A DNA stretch of 35,396 nucleotides from an uncultured Geobacter sp. (GCA_937860145.1 CALMBF010000129.1:1-35396), one strand, 5' to 3'. Positions 1-8,413 are shown, counted from the first letter of the stretch. The notes: a model not told the origin generated them from the sequence alone. Translations and numbers: made by a program.

Positions 1-1
1 C

Positions 2-58
2 GGCGGGGTCCGGGGGGTCGAGATGCTCGCCGGGGAACAGTTGCCGCGCATCTGCTGA
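2..58 (+). CDS. possible C-terminal end of an upstream gene (partial)
   Basis: The second reading frame is open from the window edge and ends with TGA at 56-58, giving a tail that ends in EQLPRIC. This would be the last 18 residues of a + strand gene that begins outside the window, 22 bases before the next start. The other two forward frames are also open here, so frame choice is a guess based only on the stop lying just before the next gene. No family can be recognised. Confidence 0.2.
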   Translation, partial: GGVRGVEMLAGEQLPRIC

Positions 59-80
59 AGCAACAGGGAAGGGGGGGCGG

Positions 81-458
81 ATGGCGAAGGGGTACCAGGC
101 GAACAGGGAACGGCTGGAGGCGGTCAGCGGCTTCGGCAAGATAATCAGTAAACGTGCCGGCTTCTGCTGTGAGTGGTGCGGTGACAGGGATGACCTGCGC
201 ATCTGGGAGCAGCGGCCGGAACGGGAGCCGGAGGAGGGGACCCTCGCCCTGCTCTGCGGCAGGTGCCGTCGCCTGGCAGACGGGGGCGGGTGGGAGCCGG
301 ACGAGCTCCGCTCCCTCAGGAACGCACTCTGGAGCGACATCCCGGCCGTTGCCGAGGGGGCTGCCCGGGTCCTGTCCCGCTGCCGCGAGCCGTGGGCACG
401 GGAGGCGATCGAGGAGAGTTTCATCCCCGACGAACTCAAGGCCGAGCTGCTGAAATAG
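81..458 (+). CDS. PhnA-like zinc-ribbon protein
   Basis: A 125-residue soluble protein. It starts MAKGYQANRERL and carries two cysteine pairs, CEWC near residues 30-33 and CGRC near 59-62, which would form a treble-clef or zinc-ribbon site. From memory this matches the N-terminal zinc domain of PhnA-type proteins, whose usual pattern is CELCG, a variable acidic stretch and then a second Cys pair, followed by a WSD(I)PAV segment that is also visible here. The PhnA name is historical and says little about function; no catalytic domain is visible. The start has a purine-rich ribosome binding site (AGGGAAGGGGGGG) just upstream. The gene converges with the histidine kinase gene, with 12 bases between the stops. 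The zinc-binding nature is fairly safe, the function unknown. Confidence 0.7.
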   Translation: MAKGYQANRERLEAVSGFGKIISKRAGFCCEWCGDRDDLRIWEQRPEREPEEGTLALLCGRCRRLADGGGWEPDELRSLRNALWSDIPAVAEGAARVLSRCREPWAREAIEESFIPDELKAELLK

Positions 459-470
459 GGTTGCCGGAGC

Positions 471-2363
471 TCAGGAGGTCAGGGTGAAGTAGAAGGTGGC
501 GCCGCAGCCCGGCGCCGATTCGGCCCAGACGTCGCCGCCGTGGCGGTGCATGACCCGTTGTACCGTTGCCAGGCCGATGCCGGTGCCCTCGAACTCGCTG
601 GCTTCGTGGAGGCGGTGGAAGGGGGCGAACAGCTTGTCCGCGAACTCCATGTCGAAGCCGACGCCATTGTCGTTGATGTAGTAGACCTGCCGTCCCTTGT
701 CGGTTCTGGTGCCGATCCTGATGCGGGGATGTTCCGCCTTGGCACTGTACTTCACGGCATTGCTGACCAGGTTGTCCAGGGCCACCCTGAGCAGCTGCCG
801 GTCGGCATGGACGACCATCTCCGGCTCGATCTCCACGGCCAATTTCCCCCCCGAGGTGTCGACCCCGCTCTCCTCGAAAACTTCCGTCGCCAGTACCCCG
901 AGGTCGAAATACTGGCGGTTTATCTCTCCCCGGGAGATCTGGGAGAGCATGAGCAGGTCCTTGATCAGCTGTCCCATGCGGATGCTGGCAGCCCTGATAC
1001 GGGCAAAGTAGTGCCTGCCGCTTTCATCCAGCACTTCACCGTGCTCTTCCTCGATGATGCTGCTGAACGAGTTGATGTGCCGCAGGGGCGCCTGGAGGTC
1101 GTGGGAAACCGCGTAGCAGAACGACTCCATCTCGGTGTTGGCGATCTCAAGTTCCCGGGCCCGCTTCCGCTCCGATTCCAGCAATGCCGCCTCGGCGACC
1201 TTCCGCTGCCTGTTGGCGATCACGACCAGGGCCAGGCTGCAGAGCAGGACGACGATGATGACAGCGGCGATGTTGATGACCGTGCCGTGCTGTTCGTAGA
1301 GTCCCGGCGGTTCATTGATCACCCTGCTCTCGGGGGGGAGTCGTTCCGGCTTGATCTTGAACCGTTTGAGCTGTCTGCTGTCGAAGATGAGCGTACTGGG
1401 GGGCTCGGTCATCACCGGGATCGCGTCCGCGCTCTCGCCCCGGATGATCCGCAGGGCCACTTCGGCCCCCATCGCCCCGTGGCTCTTCCCTTCCAGCAGG
1501 CTCCCGCCGATGATGCCGTGGCCGAGGCGCTCCACCTTGGTGCCGTAGACCGGGACCGGCGAGCTTTTGCTCAGTACTTCCGCAAGTTGTGCATGGTTGA
1601 AGATCCTTCCCGCCTTGTCGCGGCTGAAGGAGAAGGGGAGGACGATACTCTCCGGCTTCAACTTCGCCAGCTCCGCCGATATTTCCTCGATGGTCATCTC
1701 CGGCAGGTAGCGGAAGGTGAGCTTCCCGGCGAAATCCGCCAGCTGGTCCCGGGCCTCGTCCCGGGAGGCAAGGCCGGAGGTGGTGTAGTCATGGACGATC
1801 ACGACCTCCTTCACCCCGGGCTGAATCGCCAGGGCGGCCCTGACGGTCCCGGCGATATCCTGCCGCTCCACGATCCCCGTAATCTCCTTTTCTCCCTTGA
1901 GCATAGAGGGTTCGAAGTCGTTCAGGCCGACGAAGACGACCGGGATGCCGGCGAACAGCTCCCTGCGGTACCTGATGACGAAGTCGAAGGCCGGGTTGTC
2001 CAGGGCCATGACCAGGTCGGGCCTCGTGTCCCCGTACTTGACGGCGAAGAGTTCCTTGAGCCGGGGAAAATGCCGGTAATCGCTGAAGTGCTTGCTGTCC
2101 AGGTACTCGACGAAGGGGTCGATCCTGAGACCGGACCGGCCGAAGCTGTCCAGTATGCCGGTGACCTCGTTGTCGGCCCAGGTATAGCCGGGGTGGTAGG
2201 AGTCGAGGATGAGGATTTTTTTCTCTGCCGGCGGCGGGGCGGCCGGGGCGAGGAGGGGGATCAGCAGAAGGACGAGCAGGAGGAGGGCACGGCAGCACCG
2301 GACACTCCGGGCCGGTGCCGGGCGGAGAACATGCCGCCAGCAGGCCAGGCCCCGACTAGCCAT
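471..2363 (-). CDS. membrane sensor histidine kinase with ABC substrate-binding-like periplasmic sensor
   Basis: A 630-residue sensor kinase. Residues about 24-42 form an N-terminal signal or membrane segment. Residues about 48-345 resemble the ABC substrate-binding-protein-like sensor (family with ILILDSYHPGYTW at its start). A second membrane segment lies near 370-392, followed by a short coiled linker. The HisKA domain has SHDLQAPLRH with the phospho-acceptor His421, and the HATPase domain shows DNLVSNAVKYS (N box), DNGVGFD and GTGIGLA. There is no receiver domain and no response regulator next door, so it is an orphan kinase. The open frame extends further upstream, but ATG at 2363 has GGGGGGAG directly ahead and overlaps the lspA stop by 8 bases (2356-2363), so I choose it. 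Ligand unknown; many sensors of this fold read small organic solutes. Confidence 0.85.
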   Translation of the reverse strand: MASRGLACWRHVLRPAPARSVRCCRALLLLVLLLIPLLAPAAPPPAEKKILILDSYHPGYTWADNEVTGILDSFGRSGLRIDPFVEYLDSKHFSDYRHFPRLKELFAVKYGDTRPDLVMALDNPAFDFVIRYRRELFAGIPVVFVGLNDFEPSMLKGEKEITGIVERQDIAGTVRAALAIQPGVKEVVIVHDYTTSGLASRDEARDQLADFAGKLTFRYLPEMTIEEISAELAKLKPESIVLPFSFSRDKAGRIFNHAQLAEVLSKSSPVPVYGTKVERLGHGIIGGSLLEGKSHGAMGAEVALRIIRGESADAIPVMTEPPSTLIFDSRQLKRFKIKPERLPPESRVINEPPGLYEQHGTVINIAAVIIVVLLCSLALVVIANRQRKVAEAALLESERKRARELEIANTEMESFCYAVSHDLQAPLRHINSFSSIIEEEHGEVLDESGRHYFARIRAASIRMGQLIKDLLMLSQISRGEINRQYFDLGVLATEVFEESGVDTSGGKLAVEIEPEMVVHADRQLLRVALDNLVSNAVKYSAKAEHPRIRIGTRTDKGRQVYYINDNGVGFDMEFADKLFAPFHRLHEASEFEGTGIGLATVQRVMHRHGGDVWAESAPGCGATFYFTLTS

Positions 2364-2859
2364 GCTCCCCCCTCGATGTCGCCTTCGCGCGCCGTTCCTC
2401 CCTGACCATGTCCAGGGCGAGAAGGGCCACGCCGACGCAGATGGCCGAGTCGGCGACATTGAAGGCGGGCCAGTGATGGCCCTTCCAGTAGACGTCGAGA
2501 AAGTCGATGACCTCACCCAGCCGGACCCGGTCGATCAGGTTGCCGACCGCCCCGGAGAGGATCAGGGTGAGGGAGACGGACGCAAAACGCTGGTCGTCCC
2601 GCAGCTTGGTGAAGGCGACCATGATGGCCCCCACGGCTATGACCGAAACCAGGATGAAGAACGGCAGCCGCCAGCTTGCATCGGCAAGGAAGCTGAACGC
2701 CGCCCCCTTGTTGCGCAGGTAGGTGATGTTGAACAGGCCGTCGATCACCGGGAACGACTGGTAGAGTTGCATGCTCCGGTCGATGTAGAGCTTGGTCAGC
2801 TGGTCGGCTACCAGGACCAGGGGGGTGAGCAGCAGCAGGATGAGATACTTGGGCTTCAT
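2356..2859 (-). CDS. lspA: lipoprotein signal peptidase (signal peptidase II)
   Basis: LspA is the inner-membrane aspartyl protease that removes signal peptides from prolipoproteins after lipidation of the lipobox cysteine. The protein has 167 residues, normal for the family, with four hydrophobic segments. Conserved signatures are visible: DQLTK near residue 19, YLRNKGAAFSFL near 47-58, GNLIDRV near 106-112, VIDFLD with catalytic Asp119, and FNVADSAI with catalytic Asp137. The start ATG is preceded by AGGAC. It lies 165 bases downstream of ileS on the same strand, a common ileS-lspA arrangement, and overlaps the following kinase gene. The window encodes several predicted lipoproteins in the cytochrome cluster that would be its substrates. 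Confidence 0.97.
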   Translation of the reverse strand: MKPKYLILLLLTPLVLVADQLTKLYIDRSMQLYQSFPVIDGLFNITYLRNKGAAFSFLADASWRLPFFILVSVIAVGAIMVAFTKLRDDQRFASVSLTLILSGAVGNLIDRVRLGEVIDFLDVYWKGHHWPAFNVADSAICVGVALLALDMVREERRAKATSRGEHG

Positions 2860-2906
2860 GAATGTCCTGTACGAGGTTTGAGAACAAACCGTTAGTTCGC
2901 GCAGTG

Positions 2907-3009
2907 CTCGCTGAGAACGCAGAGTGAGTTAAGGCAGCGTGGTATCAATCCAGAGATCGGACGTCACTATCGAATCGGTTTTCTCTGCGCCTCTGCGTCT
3001 CCGCGCGAG
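2907..3009. repeat. imperfect inverted repeat between ileS and lspA
   Basis: CTCGCTGAGAACGCAGAG at 2907-2924 is an imperfect inverse of CTCTGCGTCTCCGCGCGAG at 2991-3009. The two arms flank about 66 bases without an open frame. The CTCTGCG/CGCAGAG wording resembles short dispersed intergenic repeats seen in many proteobacteria, but copy number cannot be judged from one window. Being inside the ileS-lspA unit it could affect message processing. Confidence 0.5.
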
Positions 3010-3024
3010 TGGCTGGCCGTTGAT

Positions 3025-5799
3025 TTAGACCACCGCGGCGGTGCATTTCGGGCAGATCGCCGGATGCTCCGGGTGGCTCCCCAGCTCCTCGCTGTAACAC
3101 CAGCAGCGTTCGCATTTCTCCCCCGGCGCGGCGTCCACGGCGATCCTCAGTCCTGCCACCCCTTCGGCCGCATAGGCATCGCCACTGAGCTCCTCCACCA
3201 GGTCGACCCGTGAGACGATGAAGATGGCGGCCAGTTCGCGGGCATACTCCCGCAGGAAGGGGAGCAGCTCCCCGTCAGCGGCGATGGTCACCCGGGCGTC
3301 CAGGGAGTGGCCGATGGTCTTGGCCACCCGCGCCTGCTCCAGGGCCTTCTGCACCTCGGCACGGACCTTCATGATCCGCTCCCACCGCTCCACCAGGAGA
3401 TCGTCCTTCAGCTCGGGCGAAAGACGGGGGAATGCTGCCAGGTGGACGCTCTCCTCGTGGTTCCCGGGGAGGTAACGCCACGCCTCGTCGGCGGTGAAGG
3501 AGAGGACCGGGGCGATCAGGCGCAGGAGCGTGTCCAGGACCCGGTACATGACCGTCTGGGCGCTCCGCCGCTCCAGGGAGTCCGTGCGGCTGGTGTAGAC
3601 CCGGTCTTTCAGGATGTCCAGGTAGAAGGCGCTCATCTCCACGGTGCAGAAGCCGTTCACCGCGTGGTAGAGGATGTGGAACTCGCACTCACCGTAAGAA
3701 GCGAGGACCTTTTCCTTGAGGAGCTCCAGCTGGTGCAGGGCCCAGCGGTCGATCTCGGGCATGTGGGAGGGATTCACGGCATCCTTCTCCGGGTCGAAGT
3801 CGCTGATGTTCCCCAGGATGTAGCGGCAGGTGTTCCGGATCCGGCGGTACGCCTCGGAGAGCCGGGTGAGGATCTCCTGGGAGATGCGGATGTCGTCCCG
3901 GTAGTCCTGGGCAGCGACCCAGAGGCGGAGGATCTCGGCGCCGTACTTCTTGATCACCTCTTCCGGGGCGACCACGTTCCCCACGGACTTGCTCATCTTC
4001 CTCCCCGAGCCGTCGACGACGAAGCCGTGGGTGAGGACGCTCTTGTAGGGGGCGACCCCCCGGGTGCCGACGCTCTCAAGGAGCGAGGAGTGGAACCATC
4101 CCCGGTGCTGGTCGCTCCCCTCCAGGTACATGTCGGCCGGGGAGCGGAGCGTGGCGCTCGGCTCCAGGACGGCGGCGTGGGAGACGCCGGAGTCGAACCA
4201 GACGTCCAGGATGTCGTTCTCCTTCTCGAAGGCCTGTGCGCCGCATTTGGGGCATTTCGTCCCGGGGGGGAGGAGCTTTTCCGCACTCCAGTCGAACCAG
4301 ACGTCGGCGCTGTGCTCCTTGAAGTGGCCGGCAACGTGATCCATGATCTCACCGTCCGCCAGGTACTCGCCGCAGGCGGTGCAGGAGAAGGCGGTGATCG
4401 GTACCCCCCAGCTCCGCTGGCGGGAGATGCACCAGTCGGGGCGGTTCTCGATCATGCCGAAGATCCGCTCCCGGCCCCACCGGGGGATCCACTGCACCTG
4501 GTCGATGGCGGCAAGGGCCTTCTGCCGCAGGTCGCCCGCCTTCATGGAGATGAACCACTGCTCCGTGGCGCGGAAGATGATCGGCTTCTTGCAGCGCCAG
4601 CAGTGGGGGTAGGAGTGGGAGATGGTAGAGACCCCCAGGAGGGCGCCCACCTCCGTCAGCTTGTCGATGACCCCCTGGTTGGCGGCAAAGACGAACTGGC
4701 CGCCGAAGAATTCCAGGTTCCCGATGTACTTGCCGTGGTTGTCCACCGGGTTGTAGATCTCCAGCCCCTCCTTCAGGGCCAGTTCGTAGTCCTCCTGGCC
4801 GTGGCCCGGGGCGGTGTGGACGCAGCCGGTACCGGCCTCCAGGGTCACGTGCTCCCCCAGGAGGATCACCGAGTCCCGGTCGTAGAAGGGGTGGGCGCAG
4901 TTCTTCCGCTCCAGGGCCCCTGCCTTGAAGGTGGCGATGACGTCCCCGGAGAGGCCGGTGCTCTTCAGGAACCCCTCCTTCAGGCCGTCGGCGACGATCA
5001 GGACCCCCTGCTCCGTCTCCAGGGCGACGTAGTCGAACTCGGGGTGCATGGCGATCGCCAGGTTGGCGGGAATGGTCCAGGGGGTGGTGGTCCAGATGAC
5101 CACAAAGGCCTCTTTCCCCGCCAGGGCCGGCACGGCACCGGAGATGTCGTCCTTCAGGCGGAACCTGACGAAGATGGAGGGGGAGGTATGGTCGGCGTAC
5201 TCAACCTCGGCTTCGGCCAGGGCGGTGACGCAGGAGGAGCACCAGTGGACCGGCTTGCGTCCCCGGTAGAGGCCGCCGCTCTTGGCGAACTTGGCCAGCT
5301 CGGCCGCGGTCAGCCCCTCGTACTCGTAGTTCATGGTCAGGTAGGGGTTGTCCCAGTCACCCAGTACCCCCAGGCGCTTGAACTCCTCCTTCTGGATGGC
5401 GATGAACTTCTCCGCGTACGTGCGGCACTCCTTGCGCATCTGCAGCTTGGAGATCTCGTGCTTCCTGGACCCCAGGTTCTTCTCCACCTGCAGCTCGATG
5501 GGGAGCCCGTGGCAGTCCCACCCGGGGACGTAGGGGGCGTGGAACCCCTCCATCCGCTTGCTCTTCAGGATGATGTCCTTGAGGATCTTGTTCAGGGCGT
5601 GGCCGATGTGGATGTGGCCGTTGGCATAGGGGGGGCCGTCGTGGAGTACGTAGAGCGGCCTGTCCGCGCCGGTCTCCTCCATCTTCCGGTAGAGCCCTTC
5701 CGCTTCCCAGCGGGCCAGGAGCTCGGGCTCCCGCTGGTTGAGATTGGCCTTCATGGGGAAGTCGGTCAGGGGAAGGTTGAGGGTGTCTTTATACTCCAT
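3025..5799 (-). CDS. ileS: isoleucyl-tRNA synthetase
   Basis: IleS charges tRNA-Ile with isoleucine in the cytoplasm and edits valine. The protein has 924 residues, typical for bacterial type I IleS (about 920-940). The class I signatures are clear: the HIGH motif at residues 64-67 inside PPYANGHIHIGH, and KMSKS at residues 601-605 inside GSGRKMSKSVGN. The editing domain contains TTTPWTIPANLA and a GTGCVHTAPGHG segment. The C-terminal zinc finger is intact, with CERCW and CPKC pairs in the last 35 residues. The start ATG has GGAGG at ideal spacing (CGGAGGATATCC before ATG). The leader from the predicted promoter is short, so there is no room for a T-box. Confidence 0.98.
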   Translation of the reverse strand: MEYKDTLNLPLTDFPMKANLNQREPELLARWEAEGLYRKMEETGADRPLYVLHDGPPYANGHIHIGHALNKILKDIILKSKRMEGFHAPYVPGWDCHGLPIELQVEKNLGSRKHEISKLQMRKECRTYAEKFIAIQKEEFKRLGVLGDWDNPYLTMNYEYEGLTAAELAKFAKSGGLYRGRKPVHWCSSCVTALAEAEVEYADHTSPSIFVRFRLKDDISGAVPALAGKEAFVVIWTTTPWTIPANLAIAMHPEFDYVALETEQGVLIVADGLKEGFLKSTGLSGDVIATFKAGALERKNCAHPFYDRDSVILLGEHVTLEAGTGCVHTAPGHGQEDYELALKEGLEIYNPVDNHGKYIGNLEFFGGQFVFAANQGVIDKLTEVGALLGVSTISHSYPHCWRCKKPIIFRATEQWFISMKAGDLRQKALAAIDQVQWIPRWGRERIFGMIENRPDWCISRQRSWGVPITAFSCTACGEYLADGEIMDHVAGHFKEHSADVWFDWSAEKLLPPGTKCPKCGAQAFEKENDILDVWFDSGVSHAAVLEPSATLRSPADMYLEGSDQHRGWFHSSLLESVGTRGVAPYKSVLTHGFVVDGSGRKMSKSVGNVVAPEEVIKKYGAEILRLWVAAQDYRDDIRISQEILTRLSEAYRRIRNTCRYILGNISDFDPEKDAVNPSHMPEIDRWALHQLELLKEKVLASYGECEFHILYHAVNGFCTVEMSAFYLDILKDRVYTSRTDSLERRSAQTVMYRVLDTLLRLIAPVLSFTADEAWRYLPGNHEESVHLAAFPRLSPELKDDLLVERWERIMKVRAEVQKALEQARVAKTIGHSLDARVTIAADGELLPFLREYARELAAIFIVSRVDLVEELSGDAYAAEGVAGLRIAVDAAPGEKCERCWCYSEELGSHPEHPAICPKCTAAVV

Positions 5800-5832
5800 G
5801 GATATCCTCCGAACAGATAACTAAAGTGCTCC

Positions 5833-5861
5833 AAAATATCCGGAACCCATTGAAAAGTCAA
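5833..5861 (-). promoter_or_regulatory. predicted sigma70-type promoter of ileS
   Basis: On the minus strand TTGACT (5861-5856) and TATTTT (5838-5833) are separated by 17 bases, a near-consensus pair. Transcription would begin about 25 bases before the ileS start codon. Confidence 0.65.
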
Positions 5862-5961
5862 GGTTAAAGGCGTGCCGGGGGCTTCTGGCGCGGCAATCCC
5901 GGACGTGGCCCGGGGCAATCCCCCCCAGCTGCCACCGTGCTCACGCCGGCCATAGCAGTTT

Positions 5962-6001
5962 CTTGATACTTTCTTGATACCCTTGACTGCCAACTTGATA
6001 C
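5962..6001 (+). promoter_or_regulatory. phased CTTGATAC direct repeats, possible operator array
   Basis: CTTGATAC occurs at 5962-5969, 5973-5980 and 5994-6001, with a related CTTGACTG at 5982-5989. Start-to-start distances are 11, 9 and 12 bases, close to one helical turn each, so all copies would face the same side of the DNA. The CTTGACTG copy also offers a -35-like TTGACT at 5983-5988, but the -10 position (TTTACC at 6006-6011) is weak, as expected for an activator-dependent promoter. The array lies 95 bases ahead of the KimA-type start. Confidence 0.45.
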
Positions 6002-6048
6002 CTTCTTTACCGGAGACGGCGTAGGGTTGAGGGTAAAGGAGAGCACCC

Positions 6049-6099
6049 ATGAGTCCGTTTCCGAGCAATACCCGGTGTCACGTGGTGGTCCTGCCATGA
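6049..6099 (+). CDS. possible 16-residue leader peptide ahead of the KimA-type gene
   Basis: ATG at 6049 has a strong ribosome binding site (AAAGGAG at ideal spacing) and opens a frame of 16 codons (MSPFPSNTRCHVVVLP). Its TGA stop at 6097-6099 overlaps the ATG at 6096 of the transporter gene as ATGA. The transporter itself has only a poor ribosome binding site, so its translation may depend on reading of this leader. Alternatively the ATG marks the real gene start and a frameshift separates it from the body; the predicted residues do not resemble the transporter family's N-terminus, which argues against that. Confidence 0.4.
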   Translation: MSPFPSNTRCHVVVLP

Positions 6100-8072
6100 C
6101 CGGGAGGGAGAATAACGCATCACTGGCGATGAAACTGGCCCGGACACTCTTTGGCGCGCCGAAGCACCTGAAAGACCCCCACCTGTTCCACAAGATGTCC
6201 CTGATCCCGATCCTCGCCTGGGTCGGCCTGGGTGCCGACGGCCTCTCATCGTCGGCTTATGGCCCGGAGGAGGCGTTCCGCGCCCTGGGCCAGCACACCT
6301 ACCTGGCGGTGTTTCTCGGCCTGGCCACTGCCCTCACCGTTTTCATCATCTCCTACGCCTACTCCCGCATCATCGAGCATTTTCCCCACGGCGGCGGGGG
6401 ATACATCGTTGCCACCCACATGCTGGGAGACAAGGCCGGGGTGGTCTCCGGCAGCGCCCTGCTGGTGGACTACGTCATGACCATCACCATCTCCATCGCC
6501 TCCTGCTGCGACGCAGTCTTCAGCTACATCCCCAAGGGGTACCACCACTTCAAGGTGCCGGTGGCCTGCGCCCTGACGGTGCTCCTGATCGTCCTCAACA
6601 TCCGCGGGGTCAAGGAGTCCATATCAGTCCTGGCGCCGATCTTCATGACCTTCGTTGCCAGCCATCTGGTGATGCTGACCTACGGCGTCCTGACCCATAC
6701 CGAGAAATGCGGCCCCCTGGTCTGCGATGTCCGGGCCGGATTCACGAACGATCTCTCCTCCATCGGCATCTTCGGCATCCTGCTCATCTTCGTACGGGCT
6801 TACTCCCTGGGTGGAGGTACCTACACCGGTATCGAGGCGGTCTCTAACGGCCTGCAGATCATGCGGGAACCGCGGGTGCAGACCGGGAAGCGGACCATGC
6901 TCTACATGGCCACCTCCCTGGCCTTCACCGCCGGCCTCCTCTTCCTCTGCTACTCCCTGGCCGGCGTCAGGCCGGTGGAGGGGAAGACCCTCAACGCGGT
7001 CCTGGCCGACAGCCTCTTCGGCAGTTGGCCCATGGGGAACTGGATTTCGTTCATCACCATCTTCTCGGAAGGGGCCCTCCTGCTGGTGGCGGCCCAGGCC
7101 GGCTTCGTGGACGGACCGCGGGTCATGGCCAACATGGCTATCGATTCCTGGTTCCCCCACCGTTTCGCTGCCCTGTCGGTACGGCTCACCATGCGCAACG
7201 GCATCCTCCTCATGGGGATTGCCGCCATCGCCCTGCTCTTCTACACCGGCGGCTCCGTCTCGGCCCTGGTGGTCATGTACTCCATCAACGTCTTCATCAC
7301 CTTCTCCCTCTCCCAGCTGGGGATGTCCAAGTTCTTCATCGGGAAACGCCGGGACGACCCGCGGTGGCTTCGGCACCTGGCGGTCCACCTGGTGGGGCTG
7401 GTGCTCTGCGTTACCATTCTGGTCATCACCGTGCTGGAGAAATTCACGGAGGGTGGCTGGATGACCCTGGTCATCACCTCGGTGGTGATCTTCCTCTGCT
7501 ACCTGATCAGGGGGCACTACACCCGGGTCCGCCAGGGGTTCGCCGACCTTGACAACACTCTCCTGGACGTGCCGATCAGCGAGCACGGCGAACCGCCGGC
7601 CATCGACCGCCATGCCCCCACCGCCATCCAGCTGGTCTCCGGCTACAACGGCTTCGGCGTCCACACCCTGTTCTCCATCCTGACCACCTTCCCCAAGACG
7701 TACCGGAACATCGTCTTCGTCGCCGTGGCGGTCATCGACTCCGGCTCCTTCAAGGGGGCCGAGGAGATCGAGGCCCTGGAGGCATCGATCCAGGCCGGCC
7801 TGGAGAAGTACGTGGCCCTGGCCAAAAAGCTCGGTTTCGCCGCCGAGTACCGGATGGCCCTGGCCACCGACGTGGTGGAAAAGGTCGTGGAGATCTGCAA
7901 GGAGGTCGGGGAGGAGTTCCCCCGCTCCACGGTCTTCACCGGCCAGCTCACCTTCCGCCTGGAGAAGTTCTACCACCGCCTGCTGCACAACGAGACCGCC
8001 TTCGCCATCCAGCGCCGCCTGCAGTGGGACGGGCTCACCACTGTCATCATGCCGATCCGGGTCAGGACGTAG
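6096..8072 (+). CDS. KimA-type APC-superfamily potassium transporter
   Basis: A 658-residue membrane protein. From memory it belongs to the KimA (formerly YdaO) group of APC transporters, proton-coupled high-affinity K+ importers that c-di-AMP inhibits in Bacillus. The hallmark LAWVGLGADGLSSSAYGPEE follows a cytoplasmic N-terminus with TLFGAPKHLKDP. About twelve membrane segments fill residues 40-490, and the last 150 residues form a soluble domain resembling the C-terminal USP-like domain of KimA. Several start codons are possible: ATG 6096 (chosen, overlapping the upstream short ORF), ATG 6129 close to the conserved part, and TTG 6027 with a poor ribosome site. The neighbouring kdp and kup systems support a role in K+ uptake. 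A related amino-acid permease cannot be fully excluded. Confidence 0.8.
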   Translation: MTGRENNASLAMKLARTLFGAPKHLKDPHLFHKMSLIPILAWVGLGADGLSSSAYGPEEAFRALGQHTYLAVFLGLATALTVFIISYAYSRIIEHFPHGGGGYIVATHMLGDKAGVVSGSALLVDYVMTITISIASCCDAVFSYIPKGYHHFKVPVACALTVLLIVLNIRGVKESISVLAPIFMTFVASHLVMLTYGVLTHTEKCGPLVCDVRAGFTNDLSSIGIFGILLIFVRAYSLGGGTYTGIEAVSNGLQIMREPRVQTGKRTMLYMATSLAFTAGLLFLCYSLAGVRPVEGKTLNAVLADSLFGSWPMGNWISFITIFSEGALLLVAAQAGFVDGPRVMANMAIDSWFPHRFAALSVRLTMRNGILLMGIAAIALLFYTGGSVSALVVMYSINVFITFSLSQLGMSKFFIGKRRDDPRWLRHLAVHLVGLVLCVTILVITVLEKFTEGGWMTLVITSVVIFLCYLIRGHYTRVRQGFADLDNTLLDVPISEHGEPPAIDRHAPTAIQLVSGYNGFGVHTLFSILTTFPKTYRNIVFVAVAVIDSGSFKGAEEIEALEASIQAGLEKYVALAKKLGFAAEYRMALATDVVEKVVEICKEVGEEFPRSTVFTGQLTFRLEKFYHRLLHNETAFAIQRRLQWDGLTTVIMPIRVRT

Positions 8073-8074
8073 GC

Positions 8075-8271
8075 AGGTTGCCCAAAAACAGCCATCTAGC
8101 CGCCGTCCTCGAAAGCCGCCGTGTGCGGCGTAGCGCTGCAACCCTCACCCAATCCCTCTCCCAGAGGGAGAGGGCAAGGCATGCTCTCCCCCTCTGGGGG
8201 AGAGATAGAGAGAGGGCTGCCTCCGCGGGGCTTTCTGCGGGTGCAACGATCTGACTGTTTTTGAGCAACCT
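8075..8271. mobile_element. MITE-like element with 17-bp terminal inverted repeats
   Basis: AGGTTGCCCAAAAACAG at 8075-8091 and CTGTTTTTGAGCAACCT at 8255-8271 are inverse copies with one mismatch. Inside are nested palindromes around CCCTCTCCCAGAGGGAGAGGG and CTCCCCCTCTGGGGGAGAG (8145-8205 region). There is no coding capacity. The structure fits a miniature non-autonomous transposable element or a composite REP-type repeat. It starts three bases after the transporter stop and could also end transcription by folding, although no T-run follows. The remaining 8272-8456 shows only the kdp promoter region. Confidence 0.6.
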
Positions 8272-8383
8272 TGTGTATTGTAATAGCCGTAAAAGACGGC
8301 AATTCATGTCTTTTCGGCAGGGTTCCAGGCTTTGGAGCTCCTGCCGTCCTCTTGATGCGGCCTTGACCTCCAACCGGTCCATT

Positions 8384-8413
8384 TTGACATTCAATTTATT
8401 CGACCCCTGCTAC
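8384..8413 (+). promoter_or_regulatory. predicted promoter of the kdp operon
   Basis: A perfect -35 TTGACA at 8384-8389 is followed after 18 bases by TGCTAC at 8408-8413, a poor -10. The spacer is AT-rich (TTCAATTTATT) in an otherwise GC-rich region. A weak -10 with an AT-rich stretch fits a KdpE-activated promoter, though no KdpE box can be defined here. Confidence 0.4.

Noticed and set aside
540-2405. Long + strand open frame opposite the histidine kinase (621 codons)
   Set aside because: It lies antisense to a gene with clear kinase motifs and has Asp/Gly/Val-rich text without domains; such frames arise from GC-rich codon use.
3307-5820. 837-codon + strand open frame opposite ileS
   Set aside because: ileS carries HIGH and KMSKS; the opposite frame has no recognisable domain.
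5800-5861. T-box leader before ileS
   Set aside because: The predicted transcript leader is only about 25 bases and no T-box motif is seen.
6027-6095. TTG 6027 as the start of the KimA-type gene
   Set aside because: Its ribosome site is poor, the added residues do not look like the family, and the strong site at 6036-6042 serves another frame.
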